From positions 620,001 to 684,000 of the forward strand of contig JAJJXM010000028.1 in NCBI GenBank assembly GCA_024516155.1: a stretch of DNA of 64,000 nucleotides. Direction: 5' to 3'. Below the pieces are notes generated by a model that saw nothing but the letters and a program-made list of their open reading frames with translations, was not told where the DNA came from and ran no database searches. Source of the stretch: Pyronema omphalodes (lineage: Eukaryota > Ascomycota > Pezizomycetes > Pezizales > Pyronemataceae). The position numbers were made by a program, and so were the translations under genes. How positions within the stretch are numbered: the stretch's first letter is position 1; the number at the start of each line of letters is the position of its first letter. This document shows positions 1 through 9,729 of the stretch, piece by piece.

Positions 1-258
1 AAAATGTTGGGACTGAATGTATGGAGTGAGCTGGTCTTGGGGGTTGCGCATGGATGGGATAAGGCGCCGAATCCAGTGTGGGAGGATAGAAAGGCCAAAG
101 AGGTTTATGAGAGGGTGTGTAAAGAGCTTGGAAAGGTGTTTTACGGACCGGATTGGAAACTGCCGTTGGATATTAAAGTCAAGTCGGAGATGAAAGATAT
201 CCCGGTTGTGACGGAGAGCACACAGGAAAAGGCAAGAGTAAAACCTGTTCCAGTGTAA
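1..258 (+). CDS. 3' end of an unrecognised gene
   Basis: The frame is open from the first base of the window, so this is the C-terminal part (about 85 residues) of a gene that begins upstream; the ATG at position 4 is probably internal. The peptide starts with a hydrophobic stretch (LGLNVWSELVLG), followed by a Trp-rich segment (GWDKAPNPVWEDRKAK) and a Lys/Glu/Val-rich tail ending KPVPV before TAA. I do not recognise the family and assign no function. Reading-frame quality and the helical, charged composition argue for a real coding end rather than chance. Confidence 0.5.
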   Translation, partial: KMLGLNVWSELVLGVAHGWDKAPNPVWEDRKAKEVYERVCKELGKVFYGPDWKLPLDIKVKSEMKDIPVVTESTQEKARVKPVPV

Positions 259-790
259 GTTAAGTCGAGAGTGCAATTCAGTTTTCGAGGGAATTTAGAT
301 GATGCTTATATTTTCCCGTTGATTATCGATATAACGAGTCGAACCATAATGACCGCTGTCAGTTTGGACTCTTGAAGTGTATTTTACCGTTGATTATGCG
401 TTTTAGGATTCGTTACGTTGACGGTGTATCTTCACCACGAATCATCCTTGAGTAAGTAACCGTGTGTCACGTGCAAATATCCTCTAGGGTTTCCGAACAA
501 TATCATAGAAAATGTCAATCAAGACTCCAATATAAACCTTTCTACATTTAATCTTTATCTTCGTGCAGCAAAAAATAGAAGTCTGCTGGAATCAAACGTA
601 CCTTAAGAAATCCATGTCAAGATTCATACAGCAATCGTTCTGCTCGTATGAACCACACGCATAAATATGGCACCAACTCCCTCTCTCCCCAGGTTCGAGT
701 TTGAATCTGCTACTGGTAAATATTCTCATACACAGATCCCCTCAACAGTGTTACCTTTGTACATGATAAAAGACACCATTCTGACAGAAA
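259..790. other. intergenic, no gene recognised
   Basis: AT-rich spacer between the left-edge gene fragment and the small ORF at 791. An ATG at 667 opens a 109-residue frame that runs to 996 on a different frame; I could not join it to the 791 frame by a phase-correct intron and treat it as probably non-coding. Confidence 0.4.
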
Positions 791-1234
791 ATGGCGGAGT
801 CTCTAGTTATATCCTCCGTGTTACCACCGGCTCCGATTGTAACACTAAGCTTCGTAGCATCTGCCATACCTACAGAACCCGGGCTTGCTACAACTCTCCT
901 ACATGCCACGGCAACGCCATCCGAAAAGCCTATCACGATTGTCTCGCCGGCTGGCATCGCCAATCAAGACCTCTCGAATGCGATCTCAGCCTCTGATATG
1001 ACCAAAGAGGCATATTTACGAGAGGCCATGATCGATACTTTTCAGAAGGTAGCTATGAGCGAAGAATACCGTCGAACGAAGAGATTTAATTGTAAGGCGC
1101 GTGATGGGAAAAATATGTGGCTCGACAATGGATGTTGGGAGTGGAGGTTGTTATTTGTGAGTATTGTTTTGTTGATGGCGATACCAGGGGGATTATTAGG
1201 AAGAAAGGCAGCGCTAGAGGGTACTTTTGCATGA
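791..1234 (+). CDS. small putative C-terminally membrane-anchored protein
   Basis: A 147-residue frame from an ATG in good context (aaaATGG) to TGA. The first ~60 residues are rich in Ala, Ser, Thr and Pro; residues ~70-110 are charged and helical (MTKEAYLREAMIDTFQKV); near the C-terminus a hydrophobic run (LLFVSIVLLMAIPGGLLG) would span a membrane, leaving a short tail. No family is recognised. It could be a tail-anchored or single-pass protein, or an exon of a larger gene, because fungal genes of this size often have an upstream exon. Single-species support only; moderate to low confidence. Confidence 0.35.
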   Translation: MAESLVISSVLPPAPIVTLSFVASAIPTEPGLATTLLHATATPSEKPITIVSPAGIANQDLSNAISASDMTKEAYLREAMIDTFQKVAMSEEYRRTKRFNCKARDGKNMWLDNGCWEWRLLFVSIVLLMAIPGGLLGRKAALEGTFA

Positions 1235-3459
1235 GAAGATGTGTAACTGTAGGAGCGGGAAGAATATTGAAAACTGACAGACACGGGAAATGTTGAGATA
1301 ATTTTTGAGATTTGATGCATACCGATCTCGGGTATTCGGATACATTGGAATGCTAATTTTCTTTTCAATATCAAGTTCCTCCAGGGTACCCTGTAGTTCA
1401 TGGAATCTTTATTTCGACTTCCGTGGGATTTTTGCACGTTTCTGCAACCCAGCCGCGCTCGCCGAGCTCCGATGCCATTTTATCCCATCCCGATCACCGT
1501 TGATGTGGTAGATTTTGGGATACGACCATGCAAGTGATCGACACCACTTCTATAGATTTGAGCGATATCCGCATTTATGCGCCCAAAACTGCTGCCTGCT
1601 AAGCCTATAACCTACCTCAAATTGCAGTTATATGATTCGTAGCTGCGAGAGTGGCTTTGAATTGTTTTTTTTTTGTTCCGGATAATAACAGCCGACGCAA
1701 TCCTGCATACATGGCGCACATTGTGACAAATCCCGTGCACCTTGGCTACTTTCTCCTGCTGTGTCATCCAGAAAACCTGTTGCAAGTTTCAATCGATAAT
1801 TTCGTCATTTCTCTCTTTAACATCTATCTTGTCAAAGAAACTGCATAATTTCATGTATTGCATACCGGTGTTTTCTTTTGGCATAATACAGCATTAATTG
1901 ATACTTCGTAACACTTCGAAGTGGCATCATCATCGTAATACTCTTCAGTTTAAACTTCGAAAGGCAGCGCAATGGAGTGAAATTAAACCTGTTTCTATTG
2001 AGACGGTTGATCATAAGTAAGATGTGGCTACGGGCCGATAATGTGAACCATGGATGGACGCACGCCCCGCTCTCGGCTGTGAGACTCTAATTTAATCTAT
2101 TTTTTTTTTATCGATATCGATGCTCTTCAACACGTCAGCAAGCAGTCAGTAAGGTGCAGTGTGCAGATGCAATGATCAAAGTGAAAATCCAGCCGAAGCG
2201 ATGTGCGATCATCGATGTGCCTTGTCCCTTGGCCACGGAAACCTTAAGCACAGCTGCCTTCTTTCCGAAGCAAAGAAACTTGACGAAATCACGGTGGCCA
2301 ACCTTATTTCGAGCTTATGACTTTCGAACCCCGCCTTCATGACAACCCTAACCGCAGATAACCTCGTACAACGCCACGTCAGACCCAACCTTCTCCCCTC
2401 CTCACCGGTTCTCTGATGCAATCCGACTGAAACCTATCAATATTCGCTCAGTTCGCTCGTTCAACTGCCTTATTCAAGGTGCAATTCAATAGACTTCAAC
2501 CATTTGCTTTAACCCCTCACTGCCTGCACGCATGCGGTAATACAATCATCGGTATCTGGTTGCATGTATACGCCGCTTTGTTTTGTTCGGGATCGAAAAA
2601 TCTCTTCGAACTAGAAATCAACCTCTTCGGAATTGTTTTGAATCACCACATCCGAGTTACGCATCGGAATTATTGACAGTATCGACAGGTCATCCCGCGT
2701 AAGGAGCGTGAGCAACCGCAATTTTTAAAATTACTTCTCGGATTCTATATACCTGCATGCGCAGCCTCATTACGCGCAAAAAATTTGGAAGAGACTAGTA
2801 ACATCCAGAGTCGAAGATGATTTGTTAGGTCATGACGCATGCAAGCTGCTCTAATTGGATGGTGATACACATGTTAAGGTATGTAAGCGCCCGTACAGTG
2901 GTTTGTTTTTTTCGTTGTAACTGCTGACCGTCGAAATGTGCAAAGATTAAAAGTTCCGAATACAGTTGCTGTTCGGATAGTTTGGGGGTTTTGGTAGTCT
3001 TTTCGTATAGGCTTTCCGGATTACTAGCAAAACATATTGCTGGTGTAGAATCTCAGACCTGATGGCTGGTTACGAGTATCTCATGATTAACGGCTACCAG
3101 CATTTTGGACTCAAAAATAATGGCTGGCCAGTATCTCAGACTCGGAAAGTGAGGTTTCTGGTGGTTTACAAACTTCCCGGAATGTAAGATTTCCCATCCG
3201 CGGGGTGTGTGTGCCCCAACAAGCTGTTATTCCAGCATTATTGACACGGCCATCTCAGGGATTCGCGGTGCTTCCAGGGATTTGCACACCAACAGTTACA
3301 CAATTCCCATAGGGAGCAAAACTTCTCTGCAAGCCAAGTGGCTATGTAAATGTAAATCGAGCCCACCGTCACAGACGCATGTTTTCCATCGTTAGTTGAG
3401 TACAAGCTTTCATTCATCATACGCTACAGCCGGTGTCAGATGCAACTTTAGAGTCAGCC
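1235..3459. other. long upstream region of the zinc-finger gene
   Basis: About 2.2 kb without a supported gene. Only short frames without domain-like sequence occur. It contains T-runs (e.g. 1666-1676, 2100-2110) and probably the promoter and 5' leader of the zinc-finger gene at 3460. A regulator with a long 5' region is common in fungi, but I see no specific operator. Confidence 0.4.
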
Positions 3460-5079
3460 ATGCAGCGCTACGAAAACAACAAAACCGCTTCCTTCACCCT
3501 TCACGCTCCCTACGCCAAACACTATCTACCACTAACTCAGAATATCGTTGAAATGGAATATTCAAATCTTTCACAGGTTCGCATATCGCCCTACACGCTG
3601 TCCTGCGTGATTTCGGCCGCTAACGAGTTTGAGTTGAATGTTTCTCAGAACCCGAGCTTCGGAGCTGCTTTTGCCGATCCTAATTCTATCCCGCGAACAG
3701 TTAACTCGGAAGCATGCCGGTCCCACGTAGGGAGCTTAAATGTTCAACGGAGAAGCCATGAGCAGAGATGTGCCGAATCTCATGCGATATATCAGCCAAC
3801 ATTATCCTCTAGCGTACAAAATATACTGTCATTATTCCCGGGCAGCCATCAGACCCCCGTGATTTTGGATACCAATACCGAAGATCTTCTTAGCTTGGAG
3901 AGTGACCCGTCGTTCTACTTGCAACACTTTGATCGACGCAAAGTACCATCGGACTTGCCGTTGGACGAGACGGAAGCAACTGCTTCTAAGACCTGGCCAG
4001 CATTGGATACTGTACCAGTCTATGACTGGGACTTGGACTTGGAGTACCTGAGCGCTGCATCATCACCGTACTCAGCCCCTAGCCCCATGAGCTTTCATGA
4101 GCAGTCATCACCAGCTATGAGGATGGAGGACATCCCACCACTAACCCCGGACCGCACTCACTCACCGCTGTACAACAGATATGGTCAAGTCACCACTACT
4201 GCCCTGGACAATCTGCCGGATACTGCCGCCATGGAAGCCATGAACTTGGAAGGATTCACCGGACATGATCTGCCAGGATTTTCTACTGCCACAGGATGGA
4301 ATCTGCCATACACTTCTGCCACGGACAATGATGCCGGATTTTATGCACCAGGAGTTTCAGATACAGCTGCCATGGATTTCTCGGACGCTAACTTCAATGT
4401 CAGCGCGGATCACTCTCATTCTCACTCTCATTCTCACCACGCAGCAGCTTGTAACCTAGGTATTGGATCAAGCAGTTATGGTACTCAGAGAAACCCCTGC
4501 AGCTCTGTGGACAAGACCTTGGAGCAACGTCGCAAGCTTCCTCAGAAGAAAGCTTACACACCCAGCACTGACCGCCCAGTGATCTTTCAGTGCACTTTTT
4601 GCATCTCTGAGTTTGACTCTCGCCCAAGATGGGTAAGACATGAGGAAGAGAAGCATCTCGTGCAAGAGGAATGGACCTGCGCCCCAGATGGATGGCAAGC
4701 CGCCGATGGATTTTGTGTATTCTGCCCACTTGGATCTTCGCAAGGTACGTCAAGCCAAGGAGGATGCTCGCATAGGATTCAAGGCCATTGTGGTCGAGTT
4801 TTCAGCCGGAAGGGACATTTGAAACAACATCTAAAACGCGTACATCATGCCGAATGGCGCAACGATTTTGAGCATTGGGGAAGAAAATATGGATTCCCGG
4901 AGACTTCTTCCTGTGGATTTTGCGGCCAAGAATTCCAGGAGTGGAAAGCCAGGAGAAAGCACATTGCCCATGAATTCGCAGTGAACCGGAGAACCATGGA
5001 TGAATGGCAAGGAGAATGGGGTTTGCCGGAGTGGTGGAAGCATAGGTTGCATCAAGCTACCATTCCGAAAGACCGTTAA
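3460..5079 (+). CDS. C2H2 zinc-finger protein, putative transcription factor
   Basis: Predicted 539-residue nuclear DNA-binding protein. The open frame begins at 3433, but the first ATG in frame is at 3460, chosen as start; a spliced upstream exon cannot be excluded because AG dinucleotides lie just upstream. The long N-terminal region is Ser/Pro/Asp-rich with acidic patches (LLSLESDPSFYLQHFD; DWDLDLEYLS), as expected for an activation region. A run of alternating His-Ser lies near residues 318-327. Zinc fingers are C-terminal: C378/C381/H394/H399; a middle finger around Cys444 with the GHLKQHLKRVH helix; and C485/C488/H501 with HIAH. The Trp-containing, irregularly spaced fingers resemble a fungus-specific C2H2 family of unknown targets. 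No intron is visible. Function as a regulator is inferred from the fingers only. Confidence 0.8.
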   Translation: MQRYENNKTASFTLHAPYAKHYLPLTQNIVEMEYSNLSQVRISPYTLSCVISAANEFELNVSQNPSFGAAFADPNSIPRTVNSEACRSHVGSLNVQRRSHEQRCAESHAIYQPTLSSSVQNILSLFPGSHQTPVILDTNTEDLLSLESDPSFYLQHFDRRKVPSDLPLDETEATASKTWPALDTVPVYDWDLDLEYLSAASSPYSAPSPMSFHEQSSPAMRMEDIPPLTPDRTHSPLYNRYGQVTTTALDNLPDTAAMEAMNLEGFTGHDLPGFSTATGWNLPYTSATDNDAGFYAPGVSDTAAMDFSDANFNVSADHSHSHSHSHHAAACNLGIGSSSYGTQRNPCSSVDKTLEQRRKLPQKKAYTPSTDRPVIFQCTFCISEFDSRPRWVRHEEEKHLVQEEWTCAPDGWQAADGFCVFCPLGSSQGTSSQGGCSHRIQGHCGRVFSRKGHLKQHLKRVHHAEWRNDFEHWGRKYGFPETSSCGFCGQEFQEWKARRKHIAHEFAVNRRTMDEWQGEWGLPEWWKHRLHQATIPKDR

Positions 5080-5980
5080 GTTCGGCTCGGCGGGGTAATT
5101 ATTGCACATATCCAATGGCTGTATCCATCTTGTGTGTGGAAATGCTAATAACTGTTAGTGATATTTGGTGACGCGTCGATCTTCGAGGGGGTGATTGGGG
5201 TGAACTTTCCTTCTTTAACTTTCCTTTGTTGATGATTGAAAAATTTCTTTGCTCTGTTTCCTTTGTTTGGGTATGCATTATGCTTTATGATTATGACGGG
5301 TTCATAGATTGGACGGTTGGTTGGGGTGTCTGGTATTTACACTTTTACATTCGGATTTTTTCTTTTCTTGTTAGCTAGGCAGCATTTCTTTTTTTTTCAG
5401 GATTCAGATCGGCACGCGGGTACGGCGTTTATTTATTCACTTTACTGGGTTTGGTGCTAGACCAAGTAGGATCGGTGTTTGGGGTGTTGCGTGATCTTCA
5501 TGATTAGGGATATCATGATCCTCAGTGACGTCTTATCTGAATTTACAATGTCTCCTTCGGTAATTCAATTGATTTTCAATGCAAAAAATAATCTTTGGTG
5601 ATCTGAGTGCTGAAACCCAGCATGAACTCTCCGCACGAGCCACTTCGAGGCTGTACTTGTGATTCAGGAACAACTAGTGTTGAAACTCGGACTTAAGACT
5701 CGAACTTCGAGTCGCGTGCAACGTATTCGGCATGTCGAAATCCACCTCCTTCGATTCCACCAGGAAATGCACCAACCTGGAATTCCAATCCGTTGCAGTT
5801 GCCCTTATCACAGTTTCCACCCTGGAAGCTGCTCATTCCCATCACAAATCCGGATCCACGGAGTTTCCGGAGCTTACCGTCTGCACTTCCCTGGCTCCCC
5901 AGAGTCCCTTGTCACTCTAGAAGAACTTCTGGAAAAGCGCCATCACCACTAGCTTCACATGAAACGAAACCGGCAGGCGG
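5080..5980. other. 3' flank of the zinc-finger gene / LINE insertion flank
   Basis: T-rich 3' region of the zinc-finger gene (several T-runs between 5350 and 5400) followed by a somewhat GC-richer stretch 5650-5980 with overlapping short frames but no recognisable protein. It ends at the left copy of the LINE target-site duplication. Confidence 0.4.
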
Positions 5981-5994
5981 AGAACAGGAAGATA
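5981..5994. repeat. LINE target-site duplication, left copy
   Basis: The 14-mer AGAACAGGAAGATA occurs here and again at 21008-21021, flanking the LINE. A long duplication of variable sequence is what target-primed reverse transcription leaves. Confidence 0.85.
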
Positions 5995-6125
5995 AAACAC
6001 TTCACCTTGGCGCTTTCTAACCGCCAACTTTTCGCTTAATTTTCCTATTTGGGAAATTCTACAGAAACATCACGGCTTCAAGCCCCCCCCTATCCGCGGC
6101 CCTGGCTCTCCACCAGCCCGCAGGC

Positions 6126-7862
6126 ATGCTCCGCTTTGGGGAGACGTCCTCTCTCCAGCGGCATGCCCCGAGTCCCTCCACTCCGAAACCCAGCGGCCAA
6201 CCAGACGACGACATGTTTGGCACCGCCCGCTCCGTCCCTCCTGGTACCCCCACTCCGATGGCCATCAGAGGCTCTTCCGCAGCACACGCTCGCCTCCAAC
6301 AGGCAGTTGGAAAACGAGCCCAAGCCACCCAGCCCTTCGAAGAGGAAGGCCCTGCGTGTGAAAAACGCGAGAAACGCGGAGACGACGCGCCCACGGTCGT
6401 GTCTGTCATTAACCCTGAGTACATCCTCAGCCTTGGTAAGAGGCTAGATGCCCTGGACAAACGCGTCCCCGCCCTGGAGGAAGAGGTCACGCGCCTCCGC
6501 ACAGTCAATCGTGAGCTTCGCGACCGCCTTAACGAGGCTCTCGCCAGACCCGCCCCGCCCGCCCCCAGGCCGTCCCGCCCCACCGCGCAAACCACCGCCG
6601 CTCCGCCCCGTCCTCCCGTTCCGATAGCCACCCAGCCGACCATCGCACAGATCGCCGCTGCCAACGCGAGCCTCCCCGCCCCCACGCCTGCCCTTACCAC
6701 CCCGTGGGCCACTCACCAGTCACGTCACGCGAAGAAGGTCCTGCAACGCGCTGGTAGCCTTCACGCCCCCGCCACAAACCTCCCGTTTGAGGTCCGTCGT
6801 ATCGTCTTCGTTCGTGACCCCGCCAGCGCAAACTGCTCCCAGCCCCTGGACGCGTACACGGCAGCCATTAACAACTGCTTGTGGTACAAGAACGCGCCTC
6901 AGTTCCACCGCGTTTTGAAGGTGTCCCGCAACGCAAAGGGTACCCTGACGGCCACCACCGTCCCAGGGGTTGATGCAGCCACGCTTTTACGTTTGTATCG
7001 TAACGAAATCGTAAACGCGGTTAGGGAAGTAGACTCCGGGGTTACTGATGTCGAGGAGCTAGACCGTTGGGTAGCCCTCAAGGTGCACGGCGTGCCGCTC
7101 GCGCGTTTCCTGGGGGAAGGTTCCCACGGAGTGCAAAAACTCCAGGTGGAAATACAAGCAAACCATGAAAACGTAGAAGTACTACCTAACGTCCGTTGGC
7201 TGGGTAAGGTTGAAGAAATTCGTGAGCGCTTCGTTCGCGGTGCCACCCAAAGTTCATCCGCTGTAGTTTTCGTGAGAAGCTCCGCTTCCGCCCGCCTGCT
7301 AATCACCAAAGGCGTCTTGCTGGGCAGTCGCCGCCACCGGGCAGAGCTCTACGTCTTCGAAGGCCCCGACAGTCAGTGCTCCGGATGCCTAAAATGGGGC
7401 CACATCCGCGAGCGCTGCTCCACGCCTGATGTGTTCCGGTGCGCCTTCTGCGCCCTCAGCCACCCCACCGCGAAGCACCCCGCGTGCTCATTCGCAGGCT
7501 GTAGCAAGCCCATGGGCTCCGCGTGCCCCCATTCCCTCCCGGTACCTAAGTGTGCTAATTGCGGGGAAGAACACTTCGCGACAGCTCGAACCTGCCCTGA
7601 TCGCCTCGCCGCCATAGCGGCCGCCCGCCTCGCCCGCTCGTCCCGATTAAACCCTGTCACCGCTGCCGCCCCCACCTCGCGTGTAGCCCCCACTCCGACT
7701 CCCTCCTCCCCTCCGTCCCCCTCCCCCCAGACTCAAGACCCCAGCCCCTCCACCGCCCTGGTGGTTGTGAACCCCTTCGCTGTCCTCATGGACACCGACT
7801 CCGAAGTCGCCTCCTCCGCGGGGTCGACCGATGCCGTTGCGCCCACAGAACCTGAATTATGA
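6126..7862 (+). CDS. LINE ORF1 protein (gag-like, RNA binding)
   Basis: Intact 578-residue protein that would coat the LINE RNA. The N-terminal ~95 residues are Pro/Ser-rich and probably disordered; residues ~99-140 form a heptad-like coiled coil (RLDALDKRVPALEEEV...), probably for trimerisation; a long Pro/Ala linker follows; then an alpha/beta region around residues 220-400. Three Cys/His zinc knuckles lie at about residues 418-490: CSGCLKWGHIRERC, a CAFC-type knuckle, and CANCGEEHFATARTC. The tail is Ser/Pro-rich. The start ATG at 6126 lies 131 nt from the element's 5' end. Its TGA overlaps the ATG of ORF2 as ATGA, suggesting coupled reinitiation. Confidence 0.9.
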   Translation: MLRFGETSSLQRHAPSPSTPKPSGQPDDDMFGTARSVPPGTPTPMAIRGSSAAHARLQQAVGKRAQATQPFEEEGPACEKREKRGDDAPTVVSVINPEYILSLGKRLDALDKRVPALEEEVTRLRTVNRELRDRLNEALARPAPPAPRPSRPTAQTTAAPPRPPVPIATQPTIAQIAAANASLPAPTPALTTPWATHQSRHAKKVLQRAGSLHAPATNLPFEVRRIVFVRDPASANCSQPLDAYTAAINNCLWYKNAPQFHRVLKVSRNAKGTLTATTVPGVDAATLLRLYRNEIVNAVREVDSGVTDVEELDRWVALKVHGVPLARFLGEGSHGVQKLQVEIQANHENVEVLPNVRWLGKVEEIRERFVRGATQSSSAVVFVRSSASARLLITKGVLLGSRRHRAELYVFEGPDSQCSGCLKWGHIRERCSTPDVFRCAFCALSHPTAKHPACSFAGCSKPMGSACPHSLPVPKCANCGEEHFATARTCPDRLAAIAAARLARSSRLNPVTAAAPTSRVAPTPTPSSPPSPSPQTQDPSPSTALVVVNPFAVLMDTDSEVASSAGSTDAVAPTEPEL

Positions 7863-8205
7863 GTACAATTCAGGTTCTACAGTTAAACTGTCGCAAGAGC
7901 GGTGAGGTTCTTACGGCGATCATGGAGAGCGGGGAAGAGTTGGGTGCGGACGTCGTGCTTGTGCAGGAGCCGCCGACGTTCCAAGGGTGGAGACACCCAG
8001 CGTACGACTTTTTCTGGGGTGGTAGAGTGATGGCGGCGGTACGTAAAGACTCAGCGTGGACGTTGAGGCCTAGGGAGGATCTCGCGGTGGGAAGCGACGG
8101 GGACGTGCAGGTTTTGGACGTAATGTGTCGAGGACACAGGCAGCTCAGGATAGTGAATGTCTACGACGCTCCTCGTAACTCGGACGGAGCTCGACCAGCT
8201 AGAGA

Positions 8206-8210
8206 CGTCA
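8206..8210. repeat. gypsy target-site duplication, left copy
   Basis: CGTCA directly before the 5' LTR; repeated at 17179-17183 directly after the 3' LTR. Five bases is the usual size for Ty3/gypsy integrases. Confidence 0.93.
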
Positions 8211-8854
8211 TGTCACACCCTAAAATGTGTGAGGATAGAATTGGTATCATATATAACGCAATGGAGAATATGGCAAACTCGACAGAGAATGAATAGTCAG
8301 ATTAGTATCCCGGGCCGGAACCCCCAGAGGAGCTCCGACAAGCCACGTCACGTGATTCGTGACTTTCCGATAGGACCTCACGAGGATCCCGGCCCGAGGC
8401 GTCGCAACTATTATTCAATGTCAGTTTGGGAGGATTCAGAAGAGAAGAGATTGGGGAACACTTACCTCATGGGTGTCGACTTACCCTTGAGCAACTACGA
8501 ACGACGCTGATGGAGAACGAAGACGAAGACGAAAGGACACCTCCTTATACTTGAGGAGTGTTCGGAAGTTCACGGCTACAAAGGGGTCTGCATCGGAAGA
8601 GAGTTCCAAAGATGTGCAGAAGCGGTGCGACGAAATCATCCGGTGTTACTTAGTTGGGTGAATGGTCAGCCAGGAAGACAAGGCAGAGTCTAGTCGGCAA
8701 ACAGGAGTGGGGCTATGGACAAGGGTCAAGATTGCTAAGGCATGAGACGACGTCCATAAGCATGCAACCCTCTCAAGGAAACTGTTTGGTGGAACCGATA
8801 TGACGCGCCCTTAGGCTATTGACTACCAACCAAGGAACAGCTCGGCGTTTGCAT

Positions 8855-8940
8855 CCACACCAGGGTGTGGCTGCGCGCAAGTGCGCGCAGGTGGAGCCAT
8901 AATGACATCACACAGGAATGTGTCGGAGTGATCCACTCCG
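8855..8940. repeat. cluster of three palindromes in U3
   Basis: Adjacent perfect dyads: CCACACC-AG-GGTGTGG (8855-8870), CTGCGCGCA-AG-TGCGCGCAG (8871-8890) and CGGAGTG-ATC-CACTCCG (8924-8940). Copies occur at the matching place in the 3' LTR (16413-16498). They could be paired binding sites for a host regulator or form hairpins in the genomic RNA's 3' copy. Confidence 0.7.
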
Positions 8941-9328
8941 GTAGGGCATGGATGCCTTATGATGTCAGATTCCTCCATTCGCAATCGAGATTCTCTAGGG
9001 AGATCTATGATAGCACGACTCACAAGATAAATGACTCACATGTTATTTGTCAGAGGAGTTCATGCATTATGCAGTCAAGCGGAGTTGCCCTCCCATATGA
9101 CTCATAACCCTGACACCTGATTGGAAGGTGTGGTAGTACAGAGAGGAATGTCAAGGATTAGTCTGACGATAGCAAGCATCATGCAAGCAAGTAATCAATA
9201 TGATTACGCACTTCGTATGATGCAATCTATCAGCAGATGCGTCTCAGAAATGACTCTTGTCTTATCTCCTAGGCTCAGTTTGGAAATTGGTTCCCTAGGA
9301 AGTCTGGGCGAATTTGTAGACGAAAGTC

Positions 9329-9336
9329 TATAAAAG
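9329..9336 (+). promoter_or_regulatory. LTR TATA box
   Basis: TATAAAAG about 400 bp before the gag start and followed by a pyrimidine-rich stretch, as in Pol II promoters. The equivalent in the 3' LTR is 16887-16894. Confidence 0.7.
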
Positions 9337-9430
9337 AGCCTTTGTCTTCCCTCTCTCTCCTCCATCATCAACCATTTGATCCTCTACGCGACGATACCTA
9401 TTTACACCAACGAATACCTCCGAAGACAAC

Positions 9431-9442
9431 CCTTAAGTTTAT
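9431..9442 (+). promoter_or_regulatory. candidate self-primer in the LTR
   Basis: CCTTAAGTTTAT is the exact reverse complement of the primer binding site 2 nt after the LTR (9623-9634). In Tf1-type elements the 5' end of the element's own RNA folds back and primes minus-strand synthesis. A TATTTAC motif at 9399-9405, about 30 nt upstream, could place transcription start near this point; the stronger TATA box at 9329 would put it about 75 nt inside the RNA. Confidence 0.6.
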
Positions 9443-9498
9443 TCCGCCTGTGATCGATTAATTCTCTTCCTAGCTTTATCTTTGGATAAGCTCTATTA

Positions 9499-9548
9499 GT
9501 TCTTGGGAACGAAGTGTCTGTCTGTTCTTGGGAACGAAGTGTCTGTCA
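9499..9548 (+). repeat. 25-bp tandem duplication in the LTR
   Basis: Two adjacent 25-nt copies (9499-9523 and 9524-9548) that begin GTTCTTGGGAACG and differ only in the last base. A weaker third match (GAGAACGAAGCACT) follows. Present in both LTRs. Confidence 0.8.
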
Positions 9549-9622
9549 ACACTGAGAACGAAGCACTAGAGATACAATCGGAAAAGCCTCTGCATAGTCG
9601 AAGCTGTGCCCAGGTTCACACT

Positions 9623-9634
9623 ATAAACTTAAGG
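9623..9634 (+). promoter_or_regulatory. primer binding site, probably self-primed
   Basis: ATAAACTTAAGG starts 2 nt after the 5' LTR. It does not begin with TGG, so it does not look like the 3' CCA end of a tRNA would pair here. It is instead a perfect 12-bp complement of 9431-9442 within the LTR. AAACTT is also inverted at 9648-9653, so a local hairpin is possible. Confidence 0.65.
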
Positions 9635-9729
9635 CTACAAGCTACCAAGTTTATTAATCGATACGATAACGAAAAGACCCTCTTCTAGGGCAAGCAAGAT
9701 CAATTTCACAAAGCACCTACTACTCAGCA

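Larger units (their letters stand above)
8211..9620 (+). repeat. 5' LTR of the gypsy element
   Basis: 1,410 bp, TG...CA ends. U3 contains three perfect palindromes (8855-8940) and a TATA box at 9329; the downstream part carries the self-primer candidate (9431-9442) and a 25-bp tandem duplication (9499-9548). It differs from the 3' LTR at 8610 (A versus G) and 9313 (T versus C). Confidence 0.95.

Noticed and set aside
667..996. 109-residue frame overlapping the small membrane protein
   Set aside because: Splicing it (GTAAAT at 716 to CAG at 787) into the 791 frame is out of phase; sequence lacks protein-like features.
9621..9640. Conventional tRNA primer binding site
   Set aside because: The bases after the 5' LTR do not start with TGG and match no tRNA 3' end I could recognise; the self-primer match is exact instead.
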